This document shows positions 36,301 to 42,292 of a stretch of 64,000 nt of DNA, piece by piece. Each line of letters begins with the position of its first letter. Position 1 is the first letter of the stretch. Under the pieces are notes generated by a model, which saw only the letters and a list, made by a program, of their open reading frames with translations, was not told the DNA's origin and did no database searches. The position numbers were made by a program, and so were the translations under genes. The stretch comes from Pisaster brevispinus (lineage: Eukaryota; Echinodermata; Asteroidea; Forcipulatida; Asteriidae): NCBI GenBank assembly GCA_023634235.1, contig JAMKCF010000006.1, positions 7,098,421 to 7,162,420 on the forward strand. Direction: 5' to 3'.

Positions 36301-39300
36301 ATACGATTACAATCCACAGGTATTAAAACATACTCTCAATTTCATATTTCAGAAAAACTTTCCTAATGCAACCTATATTTAGCTACAAAATGTACAACAT
36401 AGCTAGTTCATATAACCAAAAGACAAAAAGGCTGTCAACAGTGAACATCCGATTACCTGATAAATCTTCTCACTGTATACCATCGTGACACTAATCGATT
36501 CAAACACTCTCCCCAAACCGATCTGTAACAACAAGGTTGGCCAATGTGCATTAGGTTACAGTGGACCCTACCAGTGGAACGAGCTATTCATCAAAGTTCG
36601 TCAAACCAACTCAATTATCAAATTCAAGAACCTGCTCGAGTGAACAATTGAGAACTCTCTAAAACTGTTTGTGTTTCCTTTGTCAAGCGCCTTGGTCTAT
36701 GTCACAGGATAAGTGTGCTTTATAAGAACCTTGATTATTGTCATTCTTAATATTTCATCTTATCAAGACAAGAAGAGCAAATTTCATTGACACGGCACTA
36801 AACAATGAGTAGCTCATCCTTCTTTATAAGGCACAAAACTGGTCAGAACACTTTGTGAAGCTCAGTACTTGTTGGTTTCTCATAGATTCTTCAGGTGCAT
36901 GATGCTCGCCGAGTCTTTGCCCCAACTAGACCCTTGGAATTTGATGTCAACACAAGATTTGACATGAGACAGCTGGGCTGTGGTCCATACAAGTACTTCT
37001 GCGTTGAGTTTGGAAAGGACAGTCTTGCTGTTCCAGACTTTTATATGCAACTTTCCCACGGGGATGTCAGTGTCAGTTGTCAGAGGTCCCTCTGTCCAAG
37101 AGGCAAGTATACGTCCAGACCCAAAACAGTTCCGACCATGTCGGTAATGCCTAAAGCGCAGCTGTTAAATGTATCTAATGAACTGGTCAATGTGTGCGGA
37201 CACGAGGTAACATCCATACTGTAAACCAAGACAATATTCTTTGAGTTTCAGGTCTTACTTTTTCTAATACTGTGAACAGGTGGAAGTCACACTGGAGGTG
37301 CTGATCATAGTAGACCCGATCCAAGTACAATGAAGATGGCGAGATTCGCCCAGATCGACTGGAGACTATTAGGACCAACAGTCTACCCAAATGGGGATAG
37401 CGATCTCCGCGTACTGATGGACATAACCCCACATCCCTCCTCTGACCGAATTGACGGGGGTGTCGGAAGTGGATTTTGGCGGGTTGGCATCTTCGCCAAC
37501 AGCAACTCAAGGGGGACACACCCCATGAAAGTCAACTATGAAAGGCAGATTCTGAGTCAGGAGGACCGTGATATGAGCCTGATTCCCCCAGGGCACCTGA
37601 ACTTTGACATATCTACTCCCTTCAACCTACGGAGGGCACACTGTGACAGCCAGTATCCCTTCTTGTGCCTGGAGATTGCCAAGGGGGAAACAGCCTGGCC
37701 AGACTTTAATTTACCGTTTCCCCGCGGTGCCGATTCCTACGTATCATGCCAGCCGTCTCCGTGTCTTAAAAGTGAGTTTTTATTCAAAAAATCGCGCAAT
37801 TTAGCCATTAGCTACAGGTTCGATTTAAATAAACCATCAATAATAATAATAACAGTCTACACAAACTTCTCCCTTGGACAATAAACCTCCTAATTGAGGC
37901 TGTTTAAATTTAGACATGGCACATTGCCAACATTGGGTAGATGGCCAAAAAAGGTTATCCTACTTGTTTTAACCAAATCTGTTGATGATGTCAAGTGTAT
38001 CTCATCATTGCATGGTACACTCAATGGACCCGTGGTCTACCGAACAGAAAACTCCTAAAGAGTCCAGCAATCGGCCGTCTGTTACTAAAGACCCAATCGT
38101 TGCTATCCTAACAGATAAATCTACCTTAACAACTTGTTCACATTTACACAACAGCTGATACAAGGGTGCACAGTGATGTACCTGTAGCTACCGCCACGTC
38201 AGTCAGTATGGCCGGTGCAGCCATCCAGCCTGGCATAGTAAACAACCTGTTCTTGGATGTGAGAGTGAACATGGCCGACGATAGCTCGAGCATTCGAGGA
38301 GCCAACCTATGGCGTGTTGAGATGTGGGGTAGCAAGACTGCAAGTGGACGGGGCCCACAGATAGGCCACACCAGCCAGGCACTCTCCGAAACACAAACCG
38401 ACCGCAGCTACGTCCCACCAGAGCCAGTTTATTTCGCTGCAGTACCATTCACTTTGGACATGAGAAGGAAAGACTGTACCGATGTTACCTACATGTGTGC
38501 CAAATTCTCTAAGCAGGCTAATGCAGTTCCAGAGTTTCGTCTAGAGGCATCGCCGAACAGCGACGTGCTTACTACCTGTCGACCTGTGGATTGCAGCAGT
38601 AAGTGAAGCAATCGTCTGAATCAAGTTTGTAATGACAACAAAAGAATCGGCTGTTGCAAACTGCTTACTGAACAAAATGACCTGTGGTATTAAAACACAG
38701 TTCATCAGTGGCCTGGAATTTTTACCCTAGCCGTCTTTAGCGAAAGACGCTACTTGTTTTCCTGTTGGGAAACTATAAATCACAATAACTTCCTCTGGTG
38801 AAGATTTTTAACTTATTTGAAAAATTTTACCTAAATGGTATATTGTTTGTACTAAATAACACACATATCAGCATTCTATCAAATGATTTAAGTATAACAA
38901 ACAATGCATTTGCAATACTCAGTGTGTTCAGAATTGAAATAAATGGACAAACTAAATTTACAATACAAGCCCTACAAAAAATGTCTGACATGCTAGACCA
39001 ATAACATGACAACAAATGTGTGTGCTTTTGTAACTACAACTACATATATGAATATTTTGTTCTTCACTTTTATCCGCTCTAGGCCCAGCCAGTTCCCAGA
39101 TAACAGTCACCGGGCTCTCCTTGTTCCAGATGGTGGGTACTGGCCTAAGAGCTGGCCGACCTAACACCCTGACCATTGGCGTCCGCGTCACCTATGACTC
39201 GGCAGAGAGCGAGGGCTTTTCGGGAACCGACATGTGGTCTTTGGAGATGTGGATGTCTGCCAAGGCAAACGGCAAGGGCAAAAAAGTGAGCGACGTAAGC

Positions 39301-39525
39301 CAGGTCTTAGACACAGACCTCGCCTCTGTGCCCTTTGAGATCGGTCGAGAGCTGCAGTTCAGAGGTATAGAGTTCAGTGTGAACCTATTGGGGAAGAGAT
39401 GCAAAGTTGCACGATACGTGTGCGCCACATTGTCGAAGAATGCAAGATCAAGCGAGCCCTACGAGCTCCTTGCAAGCCCTAATCCTAAAAGTCTGACTAA
39501 GTGCCTTCCCGTAAACTGTTCCTGA
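9022..39525 (+). CDS. Gene B: giant secreted Kazal / C4-repeat protein (22 exons, spliced)
   Basis: Joining the exons listed separately gives an open frame of about 2,628 codons (2,586 without the half exon at 33573). The order is: signal peptide (residues 1-25), Kazal 1 (~27-74), Kazal 2 (~75-121), C4 repeat 1, Kazal 3 (~261-319), then C4 repeats 2-15, ending just after the last cysteine. Kazal modules bind serine proteases or act as structural follistatin/agrin-type units. Their P1 positions, two residues after Cys2, are Ser, Gly and Glu, so classical trypsin inhibition is not obvious. The C4 repeat consensus is a Trp-containing start, an acidic/hydrophobic strand, ISG-x-(N)LW(R/K)xG(L/I)(F/Y)GS, DGSG, an IL segment, a GC-x(4-5)-(Y/F)-x-C-x-E-(F/L)-x-K segment, and C-x(4)-C-x-G. 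I cannot match it to a named domain. It may be a beta-sandwich, which is inference. Nearly every intron is phase 1. The protein is expected to be extracellular (matrix, mucus, adhesive or body fluid); its function is unknown. Confidence 0.8.
9301..9354 (+). repeat. (GTT)n microsatellite
   Basis: About 16 GTT units follow GTTTGTTTG. Frames through it give poly-Val or poly-Thr/poly-Asn type noise and are not genes. Confidence 0.9.
12613..13650 (+). repeat. Three-copy ~165-bp tandem repeat, third copy interrupted
   Basis: Copy 1 (12613-12780) and copy 2 (12781-~12937) share the blocks AGTGTCTAGACT, TAAAGAATTTCAAGCAG, GACAATTCATG, CACATTTTGTCAATGTA and ACTTTCAAATGTACAA. Copy 3 starts near 12938, breaks at 12989 and resumes at 13545 after the foldback element. 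Copy 1 is the most diverged. Confidence 0.75.
12990..13544. mobile_element. 555-bp foldback element with long inverted repeats and 11-bp target duplication
   Basis: The ends are AGCCTTGTCCAAGGCTCTTT and its reverse complement. The arms stay complementary for about 170 bp (12990-~13165 and ~13370-13544), including TACTGCAGTAC and GAGCCTTGTTCCCACTGTAAA halves. AGCAGCCATGC stands at 12979-12989 and again at 13545-13555, as expected for a target duplication, and removing the element restores tandem copy 3. Long arms with a 9-11 bp duplication resemble Mutator-like non-autonomous elements; that class is inference. No transposase is present. Confidence 0.75.
14350..14643 (+). mobile_element. tRNA-derived SINE, copy 1
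   Basis: A tRNA-like head contains an A-box-like GTGGCCGAGCTG and a B box, GGTTCGAGTCCC, near 14399-14410. The body holds CCTTGAGCAAGATCCTCAGG, AGAACCCAGAACACTTATCG and GGTTAACCCCGTGTTTCTGG. The end is TGAGGCATCCTATGGTTTCAATAATA. The same body occurs reversed at 42293-42822 and 54035-54330, so it is a mobile family and not a functional tRNA gene. Confidence 0.7.
15110..15697 (+). repeat. Dispersed ~560-bp repeat, + copy
   Basis: This is the counterpart of 7735-8275 in opposite orientation. Blocks include GCGTTTGAGTGATC, CAGTTGCCAGTTGGATTGTG, TTACTTGGTAAAGAGCAC, AATGTAGTTTTAGAGAA and GAATCTGAGAAAGGCTTCAT. The part from 15330 on is also related to 19613-19997 and more weakly to 43730-43940. 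An open frame at 15470-15697 within it is not a gene. Confidence 0.55.
16302..16366. repeat. Perfect 20-bp inverted repeat with 25-bp loop
   Basis: GGCCTGACGTTTCGAACCTA at 16302-16321 is mirrored exactly by its reverse complement at 16347-16366. The loop contains GTGTCTTCGAGAAAGAC. A degenerate relative sits near 594-638. It is probably the core of a small hairpin element. Confidence 0.7.
17285..17433. mobile_element. MITE, CTCGATTTCACAAAG family, copy 1
   Basis: The ends GGCTCGATTTCACAAAGCAC and CTTTGTGAAATCAGCCC are inverted. Inside are AAGATTCAT, GATGAGTTGTCAGTAT and GTTAAGATCAATCCTAA. The same blocks recur in the opposite orientation at 18767-18915. Confidence 0.6.
17701..17844 (+). CDS. 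Gene B exon 2: Kazal module 1
   Basis: The acceptor TTATTTACCAG and donor CAAG|GTGAGA are both phase 1. The 48 residues contain six cysteines spaced C-x3-C-x7-C-x10-C-x6-C-x12-C, with the diagnostic PVCGSDGQTYKNQCKLE. The short C1-C2 gap is that of follistatin/agrin-type Kazal modules. The P1 position is Ser. Confidence 0.85.
18003..18266 (+). repeat. Two-copy local duplication (~100-bp blocks)
   Basis: The blocks TTTCAAAGTTCAAAG and AACAAACCACTTTACTGT (18003-18107) recur at 18185-18266 with some changes and a 75-bp spacer. It is non-coding, within intron 2. Confidence 0.6.
18767..18915. mobile_element. MITE, CTCGATTTCACAAAG family, copy 2
   Basis: GGGGCTGACTTCTCAAAAAG, AAGATTGATCTTAACTGTG, GATGTCACAATACGAAT, TACTGACAACCCATCTTAAG and TTGAGCCC correspond, reversed, to the element at 17285-17433. 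Confidence 0.6.
19613..19997 (+). repeat. Dispersed repeat, third copy of the 7.7/15.3 kb family
   Basis: It shares AACTTACTTGGTAAAGAGCA, ACATTGTTAGAAACG-like and AATGTAGTTTTAGAGAA blocks, the AATCTGAGAAAGGCTTCA block and GGGATACACCAAGTG with 15330-15697. It lacks the 15110-15330 part. Confidence 0.5.
20246..20352. mobile_element. GGCCCAATTTC MITE, shortened copy
   Basis: The ends GGCCCAATTTCATAAATTGG and AGAGCTATGAAATTGGGCC match the inverted ends of the family at 42578-42769. The middle is short and includes a duplicated TGCTTTAGCAGAG. Confidence 0.55.
20450..20590 (+). CDS. Gene B exon 3: Kazal module 2
   Basis: The acceptor GTCCCACAG and donor AAAAG|GTACAG are phase 1. The 47 residues have six cysteines spaced C-x3-C-x7-C-x10-C-x6-C-x12-C, with AAVCGTDGVTYNSLCDLDNA. 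The P1 position, two residues after Cys2, is Gly. Confidence 0.85.
20832..21182. mobile_element. CAGTGGCGTA poly-C/G element, full-length copy
   Basis: It starts with CCAGTGGCGTAGCTGGGGGG and ends with CCCTAGTTACGGCGCTG, imperfect inverted termini. Inside are a G run, a C run, GGAATCTGGACTTTTGGGAT and AGTAAAATGTTACATTTTAC, also found at 41733-42030. It has no coding capacity. Confidence 0.6.
21230..21856 (+). pseudogene. Broken non-LTR retrotransposon (3' end of reverse-transcriptase ORF)
   Basis: Pieces of translation in shifting frames match the C-terminal region of CR1/Jockey-like ORF2 proteins: a KINGSPFNKLNWAEHISNSTSK-like opening (cited by its parts KINGSPF and NWAEHI), SFKTLVRPKL, and near the end SLPQNVREATSVESFKSKL, which corresponds to the usual LP..V..A.S...FK..L segment. 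Stops, frameshifts and an inserted C-rich array disrupt it. It is a fossil, on the same strand as gene B. Confidence 0.55.
21318..21392 (+). repeat. CA(A)AGTCGCCCCC short tandem array
   Basis: Five imperfect units of roughly 13-15 bp (AAAGTCGCCCCC, AGAGTCGCCCCC, AAAGTCGCCCCC, ACAATGTCGCCCCC twice) interrupt the LINE fragment. Confidence 0.7.
23792..23975. mobile_element. 184-bp palindromic MITE (AAGCCCGGTTCATAC ends)
   Basis: The ends AAGCCCGGTTCATACTTCCT and its exact reverse complement enclose further inverted blocks (TGCGAA-GCGAATGCGAAG, TTTGACGTCA / TGACGTCACAAATT). Near-complete self-complementarity means it can fold as one hairpin. It has no coding capacity. Confidence 0.7.
24011..24220. 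mobile_element. 210-bp MITE (ATAGACCGTAT ends)
   Basis: ATAGACCGTATCGAAT at the left and ATTCAATACGGTCTAT at the right are inverted ends. Inside, CCCTACAACATGGCG and CCCTACAAGATGGCGAC are direct sub-repeats. It lies 35 bp from the preceding MITE. Confidence 0.65.
25590..26006 (+). CDS. Gene B exon 4: C4 repeat 1
   Basis: The acceptor TTTTCTGCAG and donor ACAG|GTACGT are phase 1. The 139 residues include RDLWKLGVYGCRYDDG, where Cys replaces the usual Ser and a further Cys follows (WCDK), suggesting an extra disulphide unique to this copy. The other cysteines follow the rule: IIGCEDLPYICAELSKGSD and CFELPC. No Gly-rich linker precedes it. Confidence 0.82.
26150..26326 (+). CDS. Gene B exon 5: Kazal module 3
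   Basis: The acceptor TGTTTACAG and donor ACAG|GTACC are phase 1. The 59 residues contain six cysteines with NIVCGSDGVTYDTECALDNE. The C4-C5 gap is one residue longer than in modules 1 and 2. The P1 position is Glu. A short PPQPTP spacer separates it from repeat 1. Confidence 0.85.
26739..26967 (+). CDS. Gene B exon 6: C4 repeat 2, first half
   Basis: The acceptor TTCCCCCAAG is phase 1 and the donor GGAAA|GTAAGG is phase 2. The exon encodes the WSARGSDG strand, a possible N-glycosylation site (NST), ISGRNLWKMGIYGSRFEDGSG and the stretch up to TTFAAG. It needs exon 7 to complete the module. Confidence 0.8.
27510..27715 (+). CDS. Gene B exon 7: C4 repeat 2, second half
   Basis: The acceptor TTTCCTGCAG restores the phase-2 codon (Lys). 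The exon encodes VAAVGCSQYTFLCLEFTKGD and ACKEVPC and ends phase 1 at CCAG|GTGAAT. The intron it follows lies about 15 residues before the GC motif, at a position found in no other repeat. Confidence 0.82.
27808..28263 (+). CDS. Gene B exon 8: C4 repeat 3
   Basis: The acceptor TTCCTCACAG and donor CCCAG|GTAGGC are phase 1. The 152 residues include GNELIRVGLFGSKNIYGEG, in which the core Trp is replaced by Ile, then LGCSEYGYLCAELGKSD and CKEIPC. It is otherwise a standard module. Confidence 0.82.
28770..29261 (+). CDS. Gene B exon 9: C4 repeat 4
   Basis: The acceptor CTTTTTCCAG and donor CCAAG|GTATTT are phase 1. The 164 residues open with a short Gly/Asn/Arg linker (GGHRPGTNGGNRD), followed by GEGLWRVGLYASEDSDPLG, LGCGELNYICLEFTRGDSP and a C-terminal CKPWPWC that differs from the usual CK..xC. 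Confidence 0.82.
29427..29996 (+). CDS. Gene B exon 10: G/S/T/H-rich linker and C4 repeat 5
   Basis: The acceptor TTTATCAACAG and donor ACAG|GTAGGC are phase 1. The 190 residues begin with about 50 residues of low-complexity linker in which SHGGST is repeated in tandem, then GHESGTGGSNHGTGGHG. The module follows: SGYNLWRVGLFGSDVSDGSG, IGCRHSYECIEFTK and CKNISC. It is the longest exon of the gene because of the linker. Confidence 0.82.
30499..31056 (+). CDS. Gene B exon 11: Gly/His linker and C4 repeat 6
   Basis: The acceptor TTTCTCCACAG and donor GAAG|GTATGT are phase 1. The linker (EAGSHGGDGSHSGGGG, GGMGGTGHDTGGHGGG) precedes LRWTRPTTSAENPSE, EGYNMWKLKMFGSEKADGSG, AACAHPYLCIEFSKN and CKRLTC. 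It is closely similar to repeats 7-9. Confidence 0.84.
31450..31926 (+). CDS. Gene B exon 12: C4 repeat 7
   Basis: The acceptor TTCCCCCCAAAG and donor GCTG|GTTAGT are phase 1. The 159 residues carry a shorter linker (DRGSNGGGGNPSAPYRG) and a module nearly identical to repeats 8 and 9, with EGYNLWKLTVFGSERPDGSQ, AACAHPYLCLEFAKN and CKRLTC. Confidence 0.84.
32210..32713 (+). CDS. Gene B exon 13: C4 repeat 8
   Basis: The acceptor TTCTTCTTAAAG and donor GCTG|GTTAGT are phase 1. The 168 residues have the linker DGGDHGGGNPPDTGSHGGG and the module EGYNMWKLTMFGSERPDGSQ. Only two base differences from exon 14 are visible in 504 bp; one changes Thr to Ile. Confidence 0.84.
33004..33507 (+). CDS. Gene B exon 14: C4 repeat 9
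   Basis: This is the second copy of the tandem duplicate, with the same splice sites and phases as exon 13. Its linker reads GGNPPDIGSHGGG where exon 13 has a Thr. Collapsed or duplicated haplotypes in the assembly could mimic such a pair, but the intron differences argue for a real duplication. Confidence 0.82.
33573..33698 (+). CDS. Gene B half exon: C-terminal half of a C4 repeat
   Basis: The exon encodes 42 residues, AGCAHPYLCIKFSKNSYSS through CKRLTCDG, which is only the four-cysteine half of a module. It has a usable phase-1 acceptor (CATCATTTGGCAG) and donor (GATG|GTAAGT), so it can be spliced in frame. Upstream, intron sequence identical to the one after exon 14 runs directly into sequence related to the TTTGGCCGACGCTGCTTGCG codons of its neighbours. 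A deletion thus fused intron to mid-exon. Whether it is used or skipped cannot be told here. Confidence 0.5.
33833..34318 (+). CDS. Gene B exon 16: C4 repeat 10
   Basis: The acceptor TCTCCATGCAG and donor AATC|GTGAGT are phase 1. The 162 residues have a shorter linker (AGHGGGNPPAETPEDRG), SGSRLWRVGLFGSDAADGTG, IGCVHPYFCIEFGKN and CQRISC. It is the last repeat with a Gly/His linker. Confidence 0.83.
34381..34458. mobile_element. Short CAGTGGTGTAACTAG poly-C fragment
   Basis: GCCAGTGGTGTAACTAGAAT is followed by GGGGGCATAAG and CCCCCCCCCCTCTTGCCCC, resembling the terminus of the element at 20832. It lies in the intron between repeats 10 and 11 and is probably truncated. Confidence 0.4.
34625..35098 (+). 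CDS. Gene B exon 17: C4 repeat 11
   Basis: The acceptor CACCTTTACAG and donor CAAG|GTAATT are phase 1. The 158 residues start with a GHTPRGHTPG duplicate, then YNISW (possible N-glycosylation), SGRQLWRIGLFGNMYKDG, FGCDLHRYLCIEFAKHS and CRPHFC. Confidence 0.83.
35099..36068 (+). other. Gene B intron between repeats 11 and 12
   Basis: A degenerate GGCCCAATTTC MITE occupies about 35534-35720. The rest, including 35100-35530, is AT-rich with no exon-like sequence. Confidence 0.55.
35534..35720. mobile_element. GGCCCAATTTC MITE copy with decayed right end
   Basis: It begins GGGCCCAATTTCATAGAGCC and carries the internal CTTGCTTAGCAGAAA, GCTAAGCAGACTTTTCTGC and AACATTCCAAAAAGTTCACA blocks of the family. 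The right inverted end is degraded to AACAGCTTTATTACACC. Confidence 0.5.
36069..36319 (+). CDS. Gene B exon 18: C4 repeat 12, first half
   Basis: The acceptor TTCCATATCAG is phase 1 and the donor CCACAG|GTATTA is phase 0. The exon encodes a PEPQPEP linker, RNFSW (possible N-glycosylation), SGQNLWRVGVYGSTVESG and the start of the IL segment (YNPQ). Confidence 0.82.
36886..37102 (+). CDS. Gene B exon 19: C4 repeat 12, second half (GC donor)
   Basis: The acceptor TTTCTCATAG is phase 0. The exon encodes ILQVHDARRVFAPTRPL, LGCGPYKYFCVEFGKDS and CQRSLC. The only donor in the required phase 1 is AGAG|GCAAGT, a GC-AG intron with otherwise perfect consensus. A nearby GT (GTATAC) would be phase 2 and break the frame. 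Confidence 0.78.
37280..37771 (+). CDS. Gene B exon 20: C4 repeat 13
   Basis: The acceptor CTGTGAACAG and donor AAAA|GTGAGT are phase 1. The 164 residues have a short GGSHTGGADHSRP linker, GGVGSGFWRVGIFANSNSRG, AHCDSQYPFLCLEIAKGE and CQPSPC. Confidence 0.82.
38155..38598 (+). CDS. Gene B exon 21: C4 repeat 14 (divergent)
   Basis: The acceptor ACACAACAG and donor AGCA|GTAAGT are phase 1. The 148 residues have no Gly linker. The core is RGANLWRVEMWGSKTASGRG, with KDCTDVTYMCAKFSKQA and CRPVDC. It is clearly related to repeat 15 and less so to repeats 5-10. Confidence 0.82.
39083..39525 (+). CDS. Gene B exon 22: C4 repeat 15 and stop
   Basis: The acceptor TATCCGCTCTAG is phase 1. The exon encodes SGTDMWSLEMWMSAKANGKG, RCKVARYVCATLSKNA and CLPVNCS, then TGA at 39523-39525. 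The protein ends directly after the module: no membrane segment, GPI signal or tail is seen, consistent with secretion. Confidence 0.84.
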
Positions 39526-39574
39526 ATCCACTCAAGGAGGGGCAGGTTATACACCAAAATTTATATGCTTGTAG

Positions 39575-39580
39575 AATAAA
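39575..39580 (+). terminator. Polyadenylation signal of gene B
   Basis: AATAAA stands 50 bp after the stop codon, in GTAGAATAAAGTG, giving a very short 3' UTR. Confidence 0.6.
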
Positions 39581-40008
39581 GTGTACAGTACAAAGTAGTT
39601 AGAAGGCACTGCATGGCTATAATAATGCGTGCAGTATCCCCAAGTACCTGTATTAGTGTGACCCATTAAACATTTTTTTCACTGTGGAACTTCTTGAAGC
39701 CTTAATAATTACAGATCGTATTATCAACACACAAACCTTTGTATCCTAACATGGTTGTTTTTTGTACAACATAAGTTCATCATCGGGTAAGACTGGATAT
39801 GAACCTTGGACAAAAGGGGGAACATAGTTAAATGAAAGGGCTAAAAAAAAATTAAAATATGTGAGGAAAAGGGAAAAACAAAACAAATGCACCACAGTAC
39901 ACTTAACATTTGATGTTACCACGCGAGGTGCTACTTCTTAATTATGCCTATTTCTACATTTTGTAAATGCATGTTGTTAATATCCGGCTATGTAAATTTG
40001 CTTTTGCA

Positions 40009-40164
40009 ATAGACCCCTTGCATATGACTGCACAAGCCCAAACAGCGCCCTCGCTGGTGTAAAAAAGAAAACCTGCTATTGGCTGAGATTTGGGCGTTGC
40101 ACGCGTATGCTCGCACGTTTCCATTGTTTGACCTCAGCGATGATGGCCAATACAAGGGGTCTAT
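40009..40164. mobile_element. 156-bp MITE (ATAGACCCCTTG ends)
   Basis: ATAGACCCCTTGCATATGAC at the left is inverted at the right as GGCCAATACAAGGGGTCTAT. The interior has GCGCCCTCGCTGG and TGACCTCAGCGATGATGG. It has no coding capacity. Confidence 0.65.
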
Positions 40165-40438
40165 ACAACTATCTTTTTGTTCTAAAGAAATATAAGTATC
40201 AACCCATAAAACATTTTTTGGTAAGAATGACAAAGTTCAGACTTGTGAGCAAAATGAACCCTTCAGCCTTAGATCACATTTGCTCACAGGAACAAAATTA
40301 ATACAGTAAACCCCAAGAGGTAGCTAAGAGGGTGAGCTTTCAAAAATTACCCCCTCAAAGAAAATAAAAAATACATGGAGTTTAATGACAAAGTATGAGT
40401 GAGGTTGTGGTGCTGCAGTACTTAATCCGTCACACTGC

Positions 40439-40555
40439 GGCCCAGTTTCATAGAGCTGCCCAAGCAGAAATGGTTGCTTAACGATTTTCTGTCTAGCAAA
40501 AATTAGCAGGATACCAGTTACAGATAGTACATGTGAAATGGTGGTTTGGCTTACG
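40439..40555. mobile_element. GGCCCAATTTC MITE, left half
   Basis: GGCCCAGTTTCATAGAGCTG and AGCAGGATACCAGTTACAGA correspond to the first two thirds of the copy at 42578. The right end is absent. Confidence 0.5.
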
Positions 40556-41732
40556 TCCTTTTATTACTGAATAAGGTCGGAGAACCTTGTGCCCTTTCTT
40601 CTGGGCACACGGCGATATGTGGCTTAAGATGCCAGGCTTAAAGTATCATGATGGACAACAGGCCAAGGAAGCCATTGCATTTGTTCTTATGGTTGAGCCT
40701 TAGACCTCTTTAATATGGTTTCCAAATATATTCAAATCTAAAGATGGAAGTGCCCTACATTCAGGGAAAATGGCCTTGCTCCCAACCCCGCCCAACCCCC
40801 AAGTATGAACAACCAGGCATGTGACTCACTAAATGCCCTTCCTAAAATGTTATGCTGTTTTTATACATACACATGTACTTCTTTAAAAAAATATACATAT
40901 AAATATATATTGATACACGTATAATGTAACCTCAGATTTAAAAAACAAAAGACTAAACTTGCATTATCATGAACGGGCAAGCATGATTTATTATCAAATC
41001 CAGTATCTTAAAAACTTTTCTTAAATAACAAAATGAGGTGGAAACTGGACCAGATAAATATATTGTTATAAATACATTTATACGAGTCCGACACTAGAGC
41101 TGATATAATACACCAAAACATATTCGGACTGCTTTGCATGCATAGTGGCTTCTTAGTGATCCTACCGTTTAAATTATATTTTAAGACGTGATTTGAAAAC
41201 ATTATTTCATGTAGTTTTTAAAAAGTTGGCCTCCGAGTTCATTTTGCAAATCATGGGCATTTCCCTGTTTTGTTTATGTCATTGATTGCCAGGGGTAACT
41301 CAACAAAGAACCTGTTTGTGTCAATTTTGTAATATTTTAATTGCGAGAGAAATCCCAATATCCATGCAAAAAAATGACTAATGCCTCCTTAAATATGTTA
41401 ATAAATCATTTTTATAAAATGGAAAAACAATTTTGTGCTTAGTTTAATAATGAGTGATAATAACAATGATAATCGTATTCAGTTCTTACATAGCTCTTTT
41501 TCACAACCGAAGGGCGTCCCAAAGCACTTGATATTTTTTACCCAGAATGCACAGCAATGTTTGGAATTAGAAGACTTGTATAAATATATAAACATGTAGC
41601 ACCTTGTAATAGTTGAATAACAAGGTGCTATGGCGCAAACATAATGCAGCCTACTTGATTTCATTCAAGGACTGGTACATGTACCCTCTGAGGTGTAGAG
41701 ACAGAAAGATAACTTTGTATCACTTGACCTCA

Positions 41733-42030
41733 AGGGCATAACTAGCAAGTGCCCCCCCCCACCCGCACAGTTAATGTTGCCCCTCCCCCCCAGTTTAAAA
41801 TCTGGACCTTTGAGATTAAAAATTACCAGAATAAAATGTTACATTTCTGAGCTTTTATGTAGTATTAGGCCTACTATACATTATAAAACTGTTTTTTTTT
41901 CTACATACTGTACATGCACACAATGTGACAAATTTTACCCTCCTAGTCAGATTATCTTGTAAGAAATGTCAAAACAAGAGTGCTGAAATGGGGCAGAAAA
42001 TTCATTGGATTAAGATCTTGTTTAAGAAAA
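41733..42030. mobile_element. CAGTGGCGTA poly-C/G element, second long copy
   Basis: GGCATAACTAGCAAGTGCCC, AAAATCTGGACCTTTGAGAT, AATAAAATGTTACATTT, CAGATTATCTTGTAAGAAAT and CTTGTTTAAGAAAAATGCAA line up in order with the copy at 20832-21182. Its right end is not clear. Confidence 0.5.
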
Positions 42031-42292
42031 ATGCAAATTTCAAAATACAGTAGTTATCAAGTAAAAATGGACATGTCTCTAGCTGCATCAGGCATGCAAA
42101 TGCAGTTTGTTTAAAAAAAAAGAGACAGAAAAAAAGGGAAAGTGGCAGGCACACCACAACTTTATACCGAGTTATCTAATTTTCAATTGCACAGCTAAGA
42201 GTTCCAGAATTACGAAATCGGCCGATCAACTGAAATCTGGCATGCCTGGTATATGATTACTAAGTACACATTGTTATTACATATTTTTGGTA

